Source of the DNA: Lophium mytilinum
Taxonomy: Eukaryota > Ascomycota > Dothideomycetes > Mytilinidiales > Mytilinidiaceae
Length of the DNA stretch: 64,000 bases
Direction of reading: 5' to 3'
NCBI GenBank assembly: GCA_010093605.1
Contig: MU004188.1
Location: forward strand, 940,341 to 1,004,340
This document shows positions 36,304-47,685 of this stretch, in pieces. The stretch's first letter is position 1. The number at the start of each line of letters is the position of its first letter. The position numbers and the translations under genes are program-made. The notes below the pieces were generated by a model. That model was given only the letters and a program-made list of their open reading frames with translations, was not told the DNA's origin and did not search any database.

Positions 36304-38462
36304 GTATGGTAATGTGTAGTCCAAAAGCGGTGTACAATATTTCTATGTACTCGAATTGGGATATTCGACGGAGGGTGAGGGTGGGTGAAGCAAGTACTCT
36401 TGAGGACAGCACTCGAAAACTCTAGACAGGAGATCTGGGATCGTCAGCGAAAGGAGCTCGTACGGCACAGCAAATGACGAAATGCAACAGCTCCCGGTGA
36501 AACGGACAGGTGGACGAAGTCGATGGCAGGCCCTGATGGCAGCTATGCCAGAGGCGGAGATGAGAGCGGTAGACTTACGTTGTGGAAGAGTACTGGGAGA
36601 TGCAGGATACGCCTTCAAGTGTATGGGAAATAAGAGCCTGGGGCGATTGCTAGAAACCAGCGTAGTTCTGCAAAGTGATTGACTGGAAAGCAGCTCGATG
36701 GTGTTGGAAGGATTGCGATGCTCGGGGGCGAGGGCCAAAGTCGAGGAGGCGGTGGTGGCTGCTTTCCCTTCCTGGGCACTCAGGCCGGGCAAGACAAACG
36801 GTGCGAGGGAGCGATGGGAAGGAGCGATGGAGAGAGAGCGTTGCAGACTGGAGCCGCGCGAGGAGTGAGGACCAAGGGGTTTGGACTAAGGAGGGTGGTG
36901 GATGGAGTGTGGAGTTGATGGAGGACGCCTAGCACGACACGGCGATGGCAGCACTGAAGTGGCTTTAGAAGACCCCCTCCGCCTAGCAACAACCTAGCAG
37001 CAACCCGCAAACGAACGTCACTGATAGCCCCGGCGACGACGACGCGCACGCCCAGCAGCACGAGCAGCACCACCAACACGCAGTTTCCCGACAGCCCCGA
37101 GCACGCGGGGGGAGGAGGTGAGGCTGTGCAGAGGCAGGTAGAAGCCAGATATCACCAATTGCTGTCGCGCGAATCACGCAGGTGTTTCTGGTCAGTTTCA
37201 TCTGCTCAGTTTCACAGGCACAGGGCAGCAGCAGCATCTAGACGGCCAGCTTACACACCGCGGAGCCGGCAGCGGGGAAGCGAGCGGGAGGAAACACTTG
37301 GGGCTTGGGCTTGGGCTTGGGCGACCAGAGCACAAAGCTACCTCAGGGCGCTCCTCGATGCGGAAGCCAAAAGCCATGGAGACAGATAGAACAATAGCTA
37401 GCAAGCCCCGTGGCTGCCAGCACCCTATTGTCACGTCACTGGGTATCTGGCCTCTGCGCGATTATTGCGTGTTGTTATCTATCCTTGCGGTGAATGCAGC
37501 GAATCGATATCAATTCATGTCGAATGAGAAATTACGGGATAGTCACGTGATGTAGTCCTGGCCTCGTAGTATGCGCTGTACGCATTCGTCCTCGCTTGTT
37601 ATTGTCAGAACGTGCTTGTAATGAGAATCGATGTTTGCAATTGGGCTAGTGACAGCTATAAGTCTGTCGACTTAAGGCCACTTCACTATCAGGCAATGCA
37701 GTGGCACAGTGGTGACACAGTGGCAGTTCTCCTGTTCCAAGACAAGCCGATGGCGCAAAACGGCGCAGCAAATGTACATGAAGACTCCTAATCTGAATAG
37801 CACAGAATCTCCTCGAGCTTAGAGGAATGCAGAGAATTTCATACCCTTTTTCGAGATCTGCTCGTTGCGGGCTGTCTCAGAGTCAGTCGCTCTCCTCAAC
37901 GAAGATGCTCCTACTTTATTCACAGAGCACTCAATCGAGTCACCGCATCTTCCAAGCTGCCTCTCCATTTAGTCTTCTATGAGAAAAAACTTTGTCTGCT
38001 CGTGGTGAGTGATGTAAGAGTGAGAGATGACTGGGCGCAGGACAGATTAAAGAACTTCACGAGTTGAGGTCTGATTGACAGTACTCAGATCATCAAACAA
38101 TTCCCTGGCATACCTTTGTAGGACATTCATCGACAAGGGAGTCAACCTGAGTGTTCGATGCTGCACTTGGGACCGGGGTCTGTTTCGGGGTTTGCCAAGA
38201 GCGCACAGACCGCGGCGCCAAAGTTCACGACGGCTTCACTCGCATTTAGAGGGTGGTTGGGACCAGCCACTCCATTTCTACGTCGCCCTGCAAATTTTTC
38301 TTCCTCTTCTCGCCAATCTCCCTCTCCTCCTCCACCTTCCCTTCCACCTTCTCACCAACAACCACCACCCTGCGCGCTCGCTGCGGACTCCATTCCAGCA
38401 GCAGCACGCGTCCGTCTCACCACCATCCCTCAACCTCGTTCACCGTCTCCCCGACCGCCACG
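36304..38462. other. Divergent intergenic region between SSD1 and GLE1
   Basis: About 2.2 kb serving as upstream DNA for both divergent genes. A GGGCTT hexamer repeat lies near 37300-37320 and a pyrimidine-rich leader at 38290-38460. Short frames here have no motifs. A long SSD1 leader, possibly with introns, is plausible. Confidence 0.5.
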
Positions 38463-40305
38463 ATGCCCGCAACTCCAGCGCACTCCTCCGGCAGCATGGA
38501 ATCCGCGTACTCTCCGCCCTCCCGCTCTTCATCCCAGTCCCCGATCCGATACGCCTATGACAGTCCTACCCGCCAAATCTACGCGGAAACCGATCGCCGC
38601 CGCCGTCGCTCCAACCAGCGTGCTCTGGAGATGATTGACAGCCCATCTCGTCAGCTCATGGTCGAATTCGGGCAGATGATGCTCCATTCAGAGGCCATCC
38701 ATAATCTACGTCTCGACCAAGCCACCGCCGACTATGTTAAGCCTCAACAGGAAATCCTGGCCGCTGCCGCCACTCAACACGCCCGACTTCTTCGGTATGC
38801 GGAGGGTGAGCTCAGGATCGAGCTCATGGAGCTCGAGAGACAGCGTATCGAGGCAGAGATTATGCAAGCCCGTCGCGATGAGGCCAAGCGGATCGAACTC
38901 CTCCGTATCGAGCGCCAGAAGGAGGATGAGGCCCGGGAGGAGCAGAAGCGCGCCGCAGCCGAACAGCGAGAGAAGGAGCTTCGTGAACAGCAGTTGAAGG
39001 CAGAACAAGAGAAGGAAGCACGCCGCGTAGCCGAACTCGAGGCCGAGCAGCAGAGACAAGCCGCTCAAGCTGAAGCCGACAGACAAGCTAAAGCCGCAGC
39101 CGACGCTGAAGCCGCAGAGAAGGCTAGACAGGCTGCTCTACAGGCTCAGCAATCCCAACAAGCGTCCCAAGCGCCGACCGCAACTGCACCCGTTGCCATT
39201 GCTCAACATCCCCAGCTATCTCCGTCTACCCTGACTGCGACTCTCTTAGAACGCAAGACCGCGGAGCTTGCCGCTCGTGAGGCCGAACACAAACGGTATC
39301 TGGATCTGCACAAAGCCCTCAAGATATTCAGGAACGATGTAGAGGCTCACAACAAGGATCACGCCCAAGATCCCAATGCCCTTGGCACCATTCGACGACG
39401 AGTGACAGCTGAGGCCGGCAAAGTCAGCGCCAACAAGGCTGCCAATGCGAAAGCTGTAAGTGTTCGTTCAATTGCATAATCAGAGACTTTAGCTGACGCA
39501 GTGATTCTCGCAGGCTGCTGCAGTTCGTGAAATCCTCCGAGAAGGTGTTTCCGCCAAATTCTCCTACATGTCCACTGTGGATGTTCGCAAATACATCGTC
39601 CGACCCATCCCAGCAATTTCCCAGGACTCTGAGGCGCAATATCCCACTATGCTCTTATACCTCCTCAATATTTTGGCCAAGCGTATCGTGAACCAATTTG
39701 TCTCCGAAGGCATCAAAGACTACAACCCCATCGACCCCCTTGGACTTATGGCAGTCTCTATCTTCTCCGATGACGAGTTCAAATGGAAGGGCGTTTCCTT
39801 GTTCGATTTGGTGCTTGCCAAGCTACACGCACAATGCGCGGTTCTGTTCGGAATCTACGGTAAAGAGAATACTGAGCAGGGCCGAAAACGTCTCGGATGG
39901 CGTCGCGAGGGCGGTGAATACGACGATCCCACTACCTACATGGATAGGGTGCGAGCCCTTGGTGCCGGATTTGCCTCGATGACTCTGCGCCAATTCAACA
40001 AGAAGATCCCCCCGATCCCAGCCATCGAGTTCTGGCGCGCGTTGGAGTGCATCATCAACGTCCCGTCCGAGGAAGTCACTGCCACTCACTACTACGTTCT
40101 GCAAGGCATGTTAAAAGGATTCGTCGAGAAGCTCATCATTCAATTTGGCCCCGAGGCGCTGGTCGCAGTGAAGATGGCGGTGATTGACTTTCCGAAGAGA
40201 GTCACTGAGAAGACCCCTAACGCGGATTCAGTGCGCACTGCAGCACGCACCGTCGAAGTTCTCGCAGATGTCTGGAAGCGTGATCTCGGCCTGACTTTGG
40301 CATAG
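38463..40305 (+). CDS. GLE1: Nuclear pore mRNA-export factor Gle1
   Basis: Exons 38463-39455 and 39514-40305 give 594 residues. Gle1, with InsP6, activates the DEAD-box ATPase Dbp5 on the cytoplasmic face of the nuclear pore during mRNA export, and acts in translation. Residues 1-130 are polar; about 140-250 form a long charged coiled coil (Glu, Gln, Arg, Ala, with runs such as EEQKRAAAEQREKELREQQL). The GLE1 helical-repeat domain starts near 330 (AAVREILREGVSAKFSYM) and includes LLYLLNILAKRIVNQ and FWRALECIINV. The single 58-nt intron has a GTAAGT donor and a GCTGAC branch. ATG 38463 is the first in-frame ATG; the open frame before it begins with GTG. Length fits fungal Gle1 (about 530-600). 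Confidence 0.92.
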
Positions 40306-40611
40306 TTTCACACCTTCACACCGGCGCTTTGGATCACAAGCATGCATTTGGTGGAGTTTACGGTCATCAGCATCACCTAGGCGGTGTTTATCTTGTATGT
40401 CACGACGGTTTTGATAACCAAGTTGGCGATATCAATTCAGTACTCATCTTCTGAGTAAAAAGATTCATGACGTAACATGAGATGCAAACGATAAAAATGA
40501 ATACAATTACATACTGTCTCGTATGCCAAGGCCGTGTTTGTGACTGCCAGCTAACTATTTGCCTATACCCTCGTATTCCATGCCTTCTCCCGTGCACAGT
40601 GACCTTTCCTC
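40306..40611. other. Short convergent intergenic gap
   Basis: About 300 bases between the 3' ends of GLE1 and the phosphodiesterase gene, AT-richer than its surroundings, consistent with two 3' untranslated regions. Nothing else is seen. Confidence 0.5.
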
Positions 40612-41238
40612 CTACAGGTCCTTCACAGCAATAGGCTCCCACTCCTCAATCTTCTTGTCCGTTTGCACTGACACGACTCGGCCTCCAACCCACCCGCCCA
40701 TCTCCCCCTTCCCTCCTAAGTCTACCCCCGCATTCTCGACCACTCCCCCTAGCTCGCTTAACTCATCATCCGAGACCTCGATCGCCGAGCTGGACGCCCT
40801 TAGCACGCTGCCACACGTAGCTCGGGAAAGACAAACTCACTAAAGCAAGCTCAAATGCGGCAAATAAGCCTCCTCTACCCACTTCTCTGCCTCCCCAGCT
40901 CTTGCCTCAACCACTTCCCGTGCAATTTTCGCTAGCCCGCTCACTCCGTCCTTGCGTACGCGTACAGTGATTTTCTTAACAAAGATATTCCCGACCTCCA
41001 GCTTCTCGAACTGCACGGAGACTTCTGCAGCTGGTGGGAAGCGCTTCGCCAGCTCATCTAGCCAGGCTTGCGGATCAGAGCTATAGATTGAAGAGGGAAT
41101 ATCGGAGGTCAGAGTCACGTGGGGGAGGAATGTGTAGGGAGAGCTGAAGCGGGTGCTGGTTTTGGAGATGAGGGACGTTAGGAGAGGGGTGAGGGGATGC
41201 GAGGGGGGTGGGAGGAGCCAGAGGGATGAGCCTGGCAT
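40612..41238 (-). CDS. 2H-family cyclic phosphodiesterase (Cpd1-like)
   Basis: Two exons on the minus strand (41238-40841 and 40789-40612) give 191 residues. Fungal Cpd1-like proteins hydrolyse ADP-ribose 1'',2''-cyclic phosphate, a by-product of tRNA splicing. Both 2H catalytic motifs are present: HVTL at residues 40-43 and HLSL at 128-131, about 85 residues apart. The protein starts SSLWLLPPPSHPLTPLL, as in the family. The second motif sits just before a 51-nt intron (GTGAGT donor, GCTAAG branch). An alternative acceptor would make the intron only 33 nt and is rejected as too short. Without splicing the protein would stop at TAG right after HLSLL. The C-terminal exon (DKKIEEWEPIAVKDL) completes the final strand. 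It looks intact. Confidence 0.85.
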
Positions 41239-41547
41239 GACTACGGCTTAGATACCTATGTACCTAAGTAGCAATAGAAAGATGAATGTTTCAAATCTAA
41301 TAGAGGAACGACTTCGAGCATCTTGACCGGGACCGGGGCCTCAGCCCTGGGGATCCACATGCAAGACGCCACAATGTGGCGCTTTCACATGCGTCTGAAC
41401 CATGGAACCGCATTCATCATCCCTCACACGTCTCAAAAGGCCGACGCCATGTGCACCCATCATCCCCAAAGCCTCCATATCCCCGAATGTCAGCGGCGAA
41501 TCAGCCATGTTTCTTGCTTCTTCTGATGGGCAGCTCCCGGCATCATC
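41239..41547. other. Short divergent intergenic region
   Basis: About 310 bases between the divergent phosphodiesterase and patatin-like genes. No element is recognised. Confidence 0.5.
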
Positions 41548-43498
41548 ATGCTACTAGACAGCACCAGGGTTTACGCCGTGCTCAAGGTGGTATTTAACTG
41601 CGTGATTGACGTCGCGTTCTTCTGGCAGCTGGTACGTCCTTTCCCCACGCCATGTTGCTTGTGATTTACGTGTGCTGTTACTCTCGTTCAAGCGTTGTTC
41701 CTAGTGTCTTACACACGGTCTAATACGCGATGTTGCAGAGGCTGTATTCCTGGTGGACACGCAAGTCCACCCAAGATATCTTACTCGAAACCGTCTCAGA
41801 AGCGCGGCTGTTCGAAGAATGGGAAGCTTCAGCGTTCCAGCTCGATGAGGTGCTGGGCTATGATCTATGGTATACCATCCATCGCGACTCCCAAGGGGCA
41901 TGCACTGACACCGGACTTCATAGGCGCCAGAATCCAACGAGTAAATTCTACGACTATCGCCTCATCTACGAACGCCTCCAAGCCATCATCGAAGCCCGAG
42001 AAGAGGACGACATACTCGGTCTCGTAAACCTCCTGCGGTCGGGTCTAGTGCGCAATTTAGGAAATATAACGGCCCCGCGACTGTTCAATCGCGCGTATGC
42101 GGGCACGAAGCTGTTGATCGAGGACTACATCACACAAGTCGCGCTAGCGATCGACTACGTGACTTCATATCCCACGTCTCCGGGCTCGGAAAGCGGCCTT
42201 ACGAACCAGGCGAAGCTAGATGTGTTACACGATACCCGCCAGGCGTTTGGGAGGTCGGTGCTCGTGCTGCAAGGCGGAGCGATCTTTGGCCTTTGCCATC
42301 TTGGAGTCGTGAAGGCGCTCCATCTTCGTGGATTGCTGCCTCGTATCATCTCGGGAACGGCAACCGGGGCGTTGATTGCGGCGTTAGTTGGTGTTCATAC
42401 TGAAGATGAGCTTCTGGGGTTCCTTACTGGCGATGGAATCGATCTGACTGCGTTTGCTAAGAGCGCGGGAGTTGTTGGGAAAGATGGCGAGGTGGGGTTC
42501 AGTAGAGGGCAGAGTGGGTGGTTTGCAACGTTGAGCAGGCGTGTCAAGAGATTCATACGCGAGGGGTATTTCCTAGATGTAGGAATATTGGAACAGGTTG
42601 TAAGGGCAAATGTGGAGGACTTAACCTTCGAGGAGGCTTATGCCAAAACAAAACGGGTGCTGAATATCACTGTCTCGACTACTGGAGGCGGAGTTCCGAA
42701 CCTACTGAACTACCTCACAGCTCCGAACGTGGTATGTTACTCTTCGAAGACACGCTTCTTCGGTACTTATCATAGCTAACGCCTTTATAGCTCATCTGGT
42801 CAGCAGCACTCGCTTCCAACGCCTCTTCCGGCGCCCTCTATCACCCCGTCACCCTCATGTGCAAGGATGAGTCTGGTGCCGTCGTCCCTTGGACCTCCGC
42901 CGAAGAAACGACCTTCAAACCCTGGACACATGCCAGCTACTCTGACCGCGAGTCTCCTCTAACCCGTATTGCTGAGCTCTTCAACGTCAACCACTTCATT
43001 GTCTCCCAAGCGCGGCCTTACCTCGCCCCCTTCCTCCGCTCAGACCTGCACCACCCGAACCCACGCCAGGACGGCAAATGGAGTCTCTCAATGCCCATCC
43101 TACGATTAATCGTCATGGAAGTGCAGCACCGCCTTCATCAGCTTGATGAGATAGGGTGGTTGCCCAGCAACATCAGGCGCTTCCTCCTAGACGAGAACGT
43201 ACCAGGGGCGAGCTTAACGTTAGTGCCAGAACTCACGCCAGGCGACTTTATCAAGTTACTCGAGAACCCTACGCGCGAGAGTCTAGAGTACTGGATTCAT
43301 CGCGGCGAGCGCAGCGTGTGGCCTGCGGTAGGCGCACTAAAAGTTAGATGTGCCATTGAGGTGGAGTTGGATCGGGGATATCAGCTAGTCCGGCGCCGGA
43401 AGCCATTTGATCCTATTCAAGGTACGGGATTAAGGAAAAGCGGGAGCACAGGCATGAAAAGAAGGGAAAGAGCGAGTAGTTTCGGGGGAATGGGGTAA
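41548..43498 (+). CDS. Patatin-like (Tgl/DUF3336-type) protein with non-canonical catalytic motif
   Basis: Four exons (41548-41631, 41739-41869, 41924-42731, 42791-43498) give 576 residues. Exon 1 encodes a hydrophobic N-terminal segment ending FFWQL, followed by RLYSWW, as in fungal triacylglycerol-lipase-like patatins. The glycine-rich oxyanion segment is present (LQGGAIFGLCHLG, near 185-198). Where the family usually has GxSxG, this protein has GTATG (about 216-220), so the Ser nucleophile is an Ala. The usual DG(G/S/A) Asp motif is also not seen where expected: the text is WTHASYSDRESPL before RIAELFNVNHFIVSQ. Either this subfamily is non-hydrolytic or it uses other residues. Intron 2 (54 nt) has no stop and is a multiple of three, so an unspliced reading would add 18 residues. 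Location on lipid droplets or ER is inferred from the N-terminal anchor. Confidence 0.82.
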
Positions 43499-44173
43499 CT
43501 ATCTGACGGAATTACGAAATATGAAAAATGAGTACATCAAGCCTCGTCGCTTACCGATCTATACAACCTCTAGCCGAGGAAAAGTTCTTGAAGCATGCCG
43601 CTCACCTTAGCAACAATAATATCACAACCACATATAGAACTAATTTCAAAGATCCCAGAAGTCCGCATGAATCCCCGCATCATGTGCCACCAACCCCCCC
43701 AGTCCCATCCACCCCAAACGGCATCGCTTCCGCCAAAAACCACTCCGCTCAACACTATCACCAGGGCAATAACTATTACTCGCAAATCAGAATTATCGGC
43801 GTCAGCCATCACATTGATCTCTCCGGGTGAGGCGTCGGTTGCAACACCCTTGCCCCACACCCCGCATCGTCCATTCTTCCACGACTTGGAATCTGGCGGA
43901 CGCAAGAACTACCGCCGCCCCGGCGTGGTACCTAGGTAGCTTCATCGTCATGCCACCGGCGGCATCCCCGCCTTTGTTGCAGAAGATGTCGCGGGGGGTG
44001 CCGCTCGGGGGAAATGTTGGCGAGAGGGGAGAGTGGCGGGATTTCTGGAGATGGTAGGTGTTGTGTTGGGTTATATATATTGGTTCTTGTCCCCTTCTTG
44101 GATTGATGTTTTCTGGTTAGGCTTCTTTGTCTTGTGATTTGGGCAATTGAAGTCAGTCCTTACGCGATTCAGG
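43499..44173. other. Intergenic region between the patatin-like gene and beta-galactosidase
   Basis: About 675 bases. Overlapping small frames on both strands at 43570-43940 lack a good ATG or motifs. A TATATATA run at 44075-44082, about 95 bases before the next ATG, may be its TATA region. Confidence 0.45.
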
Positions 44174-47100
44174 ATGAAGCTGGTTAGGAATCTTCTGGGC
44201 GCTGCTGTGGTTGCGTGCTTTGCGATCCAGACATGTGCGCGCGCGATTGGGGGAACGCCGAAGCTTTGGATTAAGGACTCTACTCAGAAGCCTTTGCAAG
44301 ATATTGTTTGTAGCGCTACTACGTCTGCAAGTGGATCGATGCTGACATAGGTGAAGGTCACATGGGACGAGAACTCGCTGTTTGTACGAGGAGAACGCAT
44401 TTTCCTGTTCAGTGGAGAGGTGTGTCAGTCCCTTCTGCTTTACTCGACTGTATCCTACTTCATATTCCACATACTGATGTTGGTTTGATAGTTCCACCCA
44501 TTCAGGTAAGTGAAAATCTCAGATCGAGATGAATACCAGAGAACTCATAAGTCGGCTCCAGGTTACCGGTGCCGAGTCTCTATCTAGATGTATTCCAGAA
44601 GATCAAAGCCTTGGGCTTCAATGGCGTTTCCTTCTACATCGACTGGGCGCTGTTGGAAGGAAAGCCAGGGGAATTCAGTGCCGAAGGAGTCTTTTCGCTG
44701 GAGCCTTTCTTTGAAGCGGCCACGAAGGCTGGGATTTATCTTTTGGCGGTGAGTGGATTCATAGATGATAGATGCAAAGAAGCTGACTTGATAGCGACCT
44801 GGTCCGTATATCAATGCTGAAGTCTCTGGCGGAGGCTTTCCAGGCTGGCTTCAAAGAGTAAATGGTACCCTCCGAACGCGCGACCCAGGATATCTGCATA
44901 CTACAGATTTGTACGCCAAATCAGTGGGAGAAATCATAGCCAAAGCCCAGATAACGAACGGAGGTCCGATCATACTTGTCCAACCCGAAAACGAGTACAC
45001 CGGCGCGACCTCTGATATACAACCGTTTCCGGATCCAGTTTATATGCAATATGTGGAAGACCAGTTGAGGAAAGTTGGTATCATTGTGCCCTTGATCAGC
45101 AACGACGCAGGTCCAGAGGGCCACAACGCTCCAGGCCAGTCCGCTGCTGTAGACATCTACGGCCATGATGGCTATCCCCTAGGATTCGATTGTGCTCACC
45201 CCTACACTTGGCCGGACGGGAAACTACCAACAACGTGGAGAGCTCTTCATCTTCAGCAAAGTCCCAATACCCCCTACTCCATTGTCGAGTTCCAGGGAGG
45301 CAGTTTCGACCCCTGGGGTGGCCTTGGCTTTGACCAATGTTCGGTGCTTCTGAACCACGAGTTCGAGAGAGTCTTTTACAAGAACGATTACAGCTTTGGC
45401 GTGACAATATTCAACATCTACATGATTTTCGGAGGCACGAATTGGGGAAACCTCGGACACCCAGGCGGTTATACCTCATACGACTATGGCTCAGTCATCA
45501 CGGAAGAACGCCTCGTAACGCGGGAGAAGTATAGTGAGTTGAAGCTAGAAGCAAACTTCTTCAAGGTGTCGCCGGCCTATCTAGTGGCAGAGCGAGGCGA
45601 CGCATCCAATTCCACTTGGACCAGCTCGACGGCACTGACCGTCACGCCTGCGTTTGCTAATAGCACTGCTTTCTACTTCGTAAGGCATGCGGCCTATAGC
45701 TCACTAGACTCGACGAGTTACAAGCTCAATGTGCAAACTTCGCAGGGCAACTTCTCGGTTCCACAACTGGGGGGTAGTTTGACGTTGAATGGACGCGACT
45801 CTAAAATACATGTCAGCGACTATGATGTTGGTGGGCTTAATATACTATACTCTACAGCGGAAGTCTTCACATGGTAAGCTTGCATAGAATTTCGCTTGGT
45901 TGCTAGAATTCCATTAACCAGCCCTTATAGGAAGAAATATGCTTCCAAGACAGTCCTGGCTGTATACGGAGGGCCTGGTGAAACGCATGAAATTGCTGTT
46001 CAGGCCTCTGATGCCACACTTGTTGAGGGCTCGGGACCTACGATCTCTAAAAAGAAGGGCTACACCATTGTCAACTGGAAGGCCTCTTCAGATCGCAAGA
46101 TTGTCAAAGTCAACTCTGATGTCTTCATCTATCTACTTGGTAACCAAAACTCTGCTCTAGGGAAGGAGGGATCCGACTGACCGTGCCATAGACCGAAACT
46201 CTGCGTACAACTACTGGGTGGTAGATCAAGCTCCTCACGATGCTTCCACTTCCGTCATCGTCAACGCGGGCTACCTCGTAAGGTCCGCCACCGTCAAAGG
46301 GAATACATTGGCTCTCGTAGGGGACTTCAATGCAACAACAGCCATTGAGGTCATCGGAGGCGCGCCCAAATCATTGTCCAAACTTACCATCAACGGAAAG
46401 TCTACGCCTTTCAAGAAGAACAATCTCGGGGTGTACACCACCACTTTGATCTTCGAAAAGCCACAGATTAGCATCCCAGACCTCAGCAAACTTAAATGGA
46501 AATACCTCGACAGCCTCCCAGAGCTCCAATCAACCTACTCCGACGCCTCCTGGACCTCCGCAGACCTCAAAACCACCTACAACACCCTCCGGCCCCTAAC
46601 CACCCCTACAAGTCTCTACAGCAGCGACTACGGCTACCACACCGGCACGCTCCTCTACCGCGGCCACTTCACCGCCACCGGCGCCGAACAAACCGTCTTC
46701 CTCTGGACCCAAGGCGGCTCCGCCTTCGGCATGTCCGCCTTCCTCAACTCCACCTTCCTGGGTTCCTGGGCCGGCATCGACGCCGCCACCAACGCCAACA
46801 CCACCTTCACGCTGCCGAACCTCGTCGCCGGCCACCCCTACGTCCTCACCGTCGTCATCGACAACATGGGCCTCGACGAGGACTGGACCGTCGGCACCGA
46901 GTCGATGAAGAACCCGCGCGGCATCCTGAACTACGCCCTCTCCGGCCGCGAGCAGTCGGCCGTCGCTTGGAAGCTCACCGGGAACCTCGGCGGCGAGGAC
47001 TACGCGGACCGCTCGCGGGGCCCGTTGAACGAGGGCGGGACGTTTGCGGAACGGCAGGGGTTCCACCTCCCCTCTGCCCCTATCAAGACGTGGGAGGACA

Positions 47101-47510
47101 GCGCGGGACCGACGGCTGGGATCGCGGCTGCGGGCATTGGGCTCTTCGCGACGACGGTTGAGTTGGATTTGCCGGTCGGCTATGATATCCCGCTGTCGTT
47201 TACGTTTACGAACGCCAGTGTTGATGCGAGTGGGTTGGCGACGGCGTATAGGGCGCAGTTGTTTGTGAATGGGTGGCAGTATGGGAAGTATGTGCATAAT
47301 GTTGGGCCGCAGACGAGGTTTCCGGTGCCCGAGGGGGTTCTGGATTATAAGGGGAGGAATTACGTGGCGGTGAGTTTGTGGGCGTTGGAGGAGGGGGGAG
47401 CGAAGGTTGAGGGGTTGGAGTTGGTGGTGGATGCGGTGGTGCAGACAGGGTATGGAGAGGTGGAGACGGTGGAGGGGGATGTGTGGACGAAGAGGAAGGG
47501 GGCGTATTGA
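44174..47510 (+). CDS. Secreted GH35 beta-galactosidase
   Basis: Seven exons (44174-44305, 44357-44419, 44492-44505, 44562-44748, 44795-45873, 45931-46139, 46192-47510) give 1000 residues. It should cleave terminal beta-D-galactosyl residues from plant or fungal galactans outside the cell. Residues 1-24 are a signal peptide ([18 protein letters not shown]). The catalytic TIM barrel carries the acid/base Glu in QPENEY (about 197) and the nucleophile Glu in VEFQGGS (about 297), both intact. Then come the LacA-type beta-rich domains to the C-terminus ([16 protein letters not shown]). A 14-nt micro-exon encodes FHPF plus two bases of the next codon, completing the family's SGE-FHPFR-LP text. The exact acceptor of intron 1 may be six bases earlier, which would add VK. 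Length is normal for fungal LacA enzymes. Confidence 0.92.
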
Positions 47511-47685
47511 GGGGATTAGAATGGGCAAGATGTCATGTAGGACTGTAGGATGGTAAAGATAATTGTGTTCCTTATATCCTGTCCATATTCCTAAACATTG
47601 GTCAAGGCTACTCGAGCAGTGACAAAGAGGTGCACACAAGTATGATAAGACGTCGGCGACATCGACTACAATATCTCATATAAAT

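Noticed and set aside
40790-40840. 33-nt intron in the phosphodiesterase gene
   Set aside because: Too short; a 51-nt intron with a better branch point gives the same frame.
43570-43905. Hydrophobic minus-strand small protein
   Set aside because: No good ATG at the open-frame start and no recognisable family.
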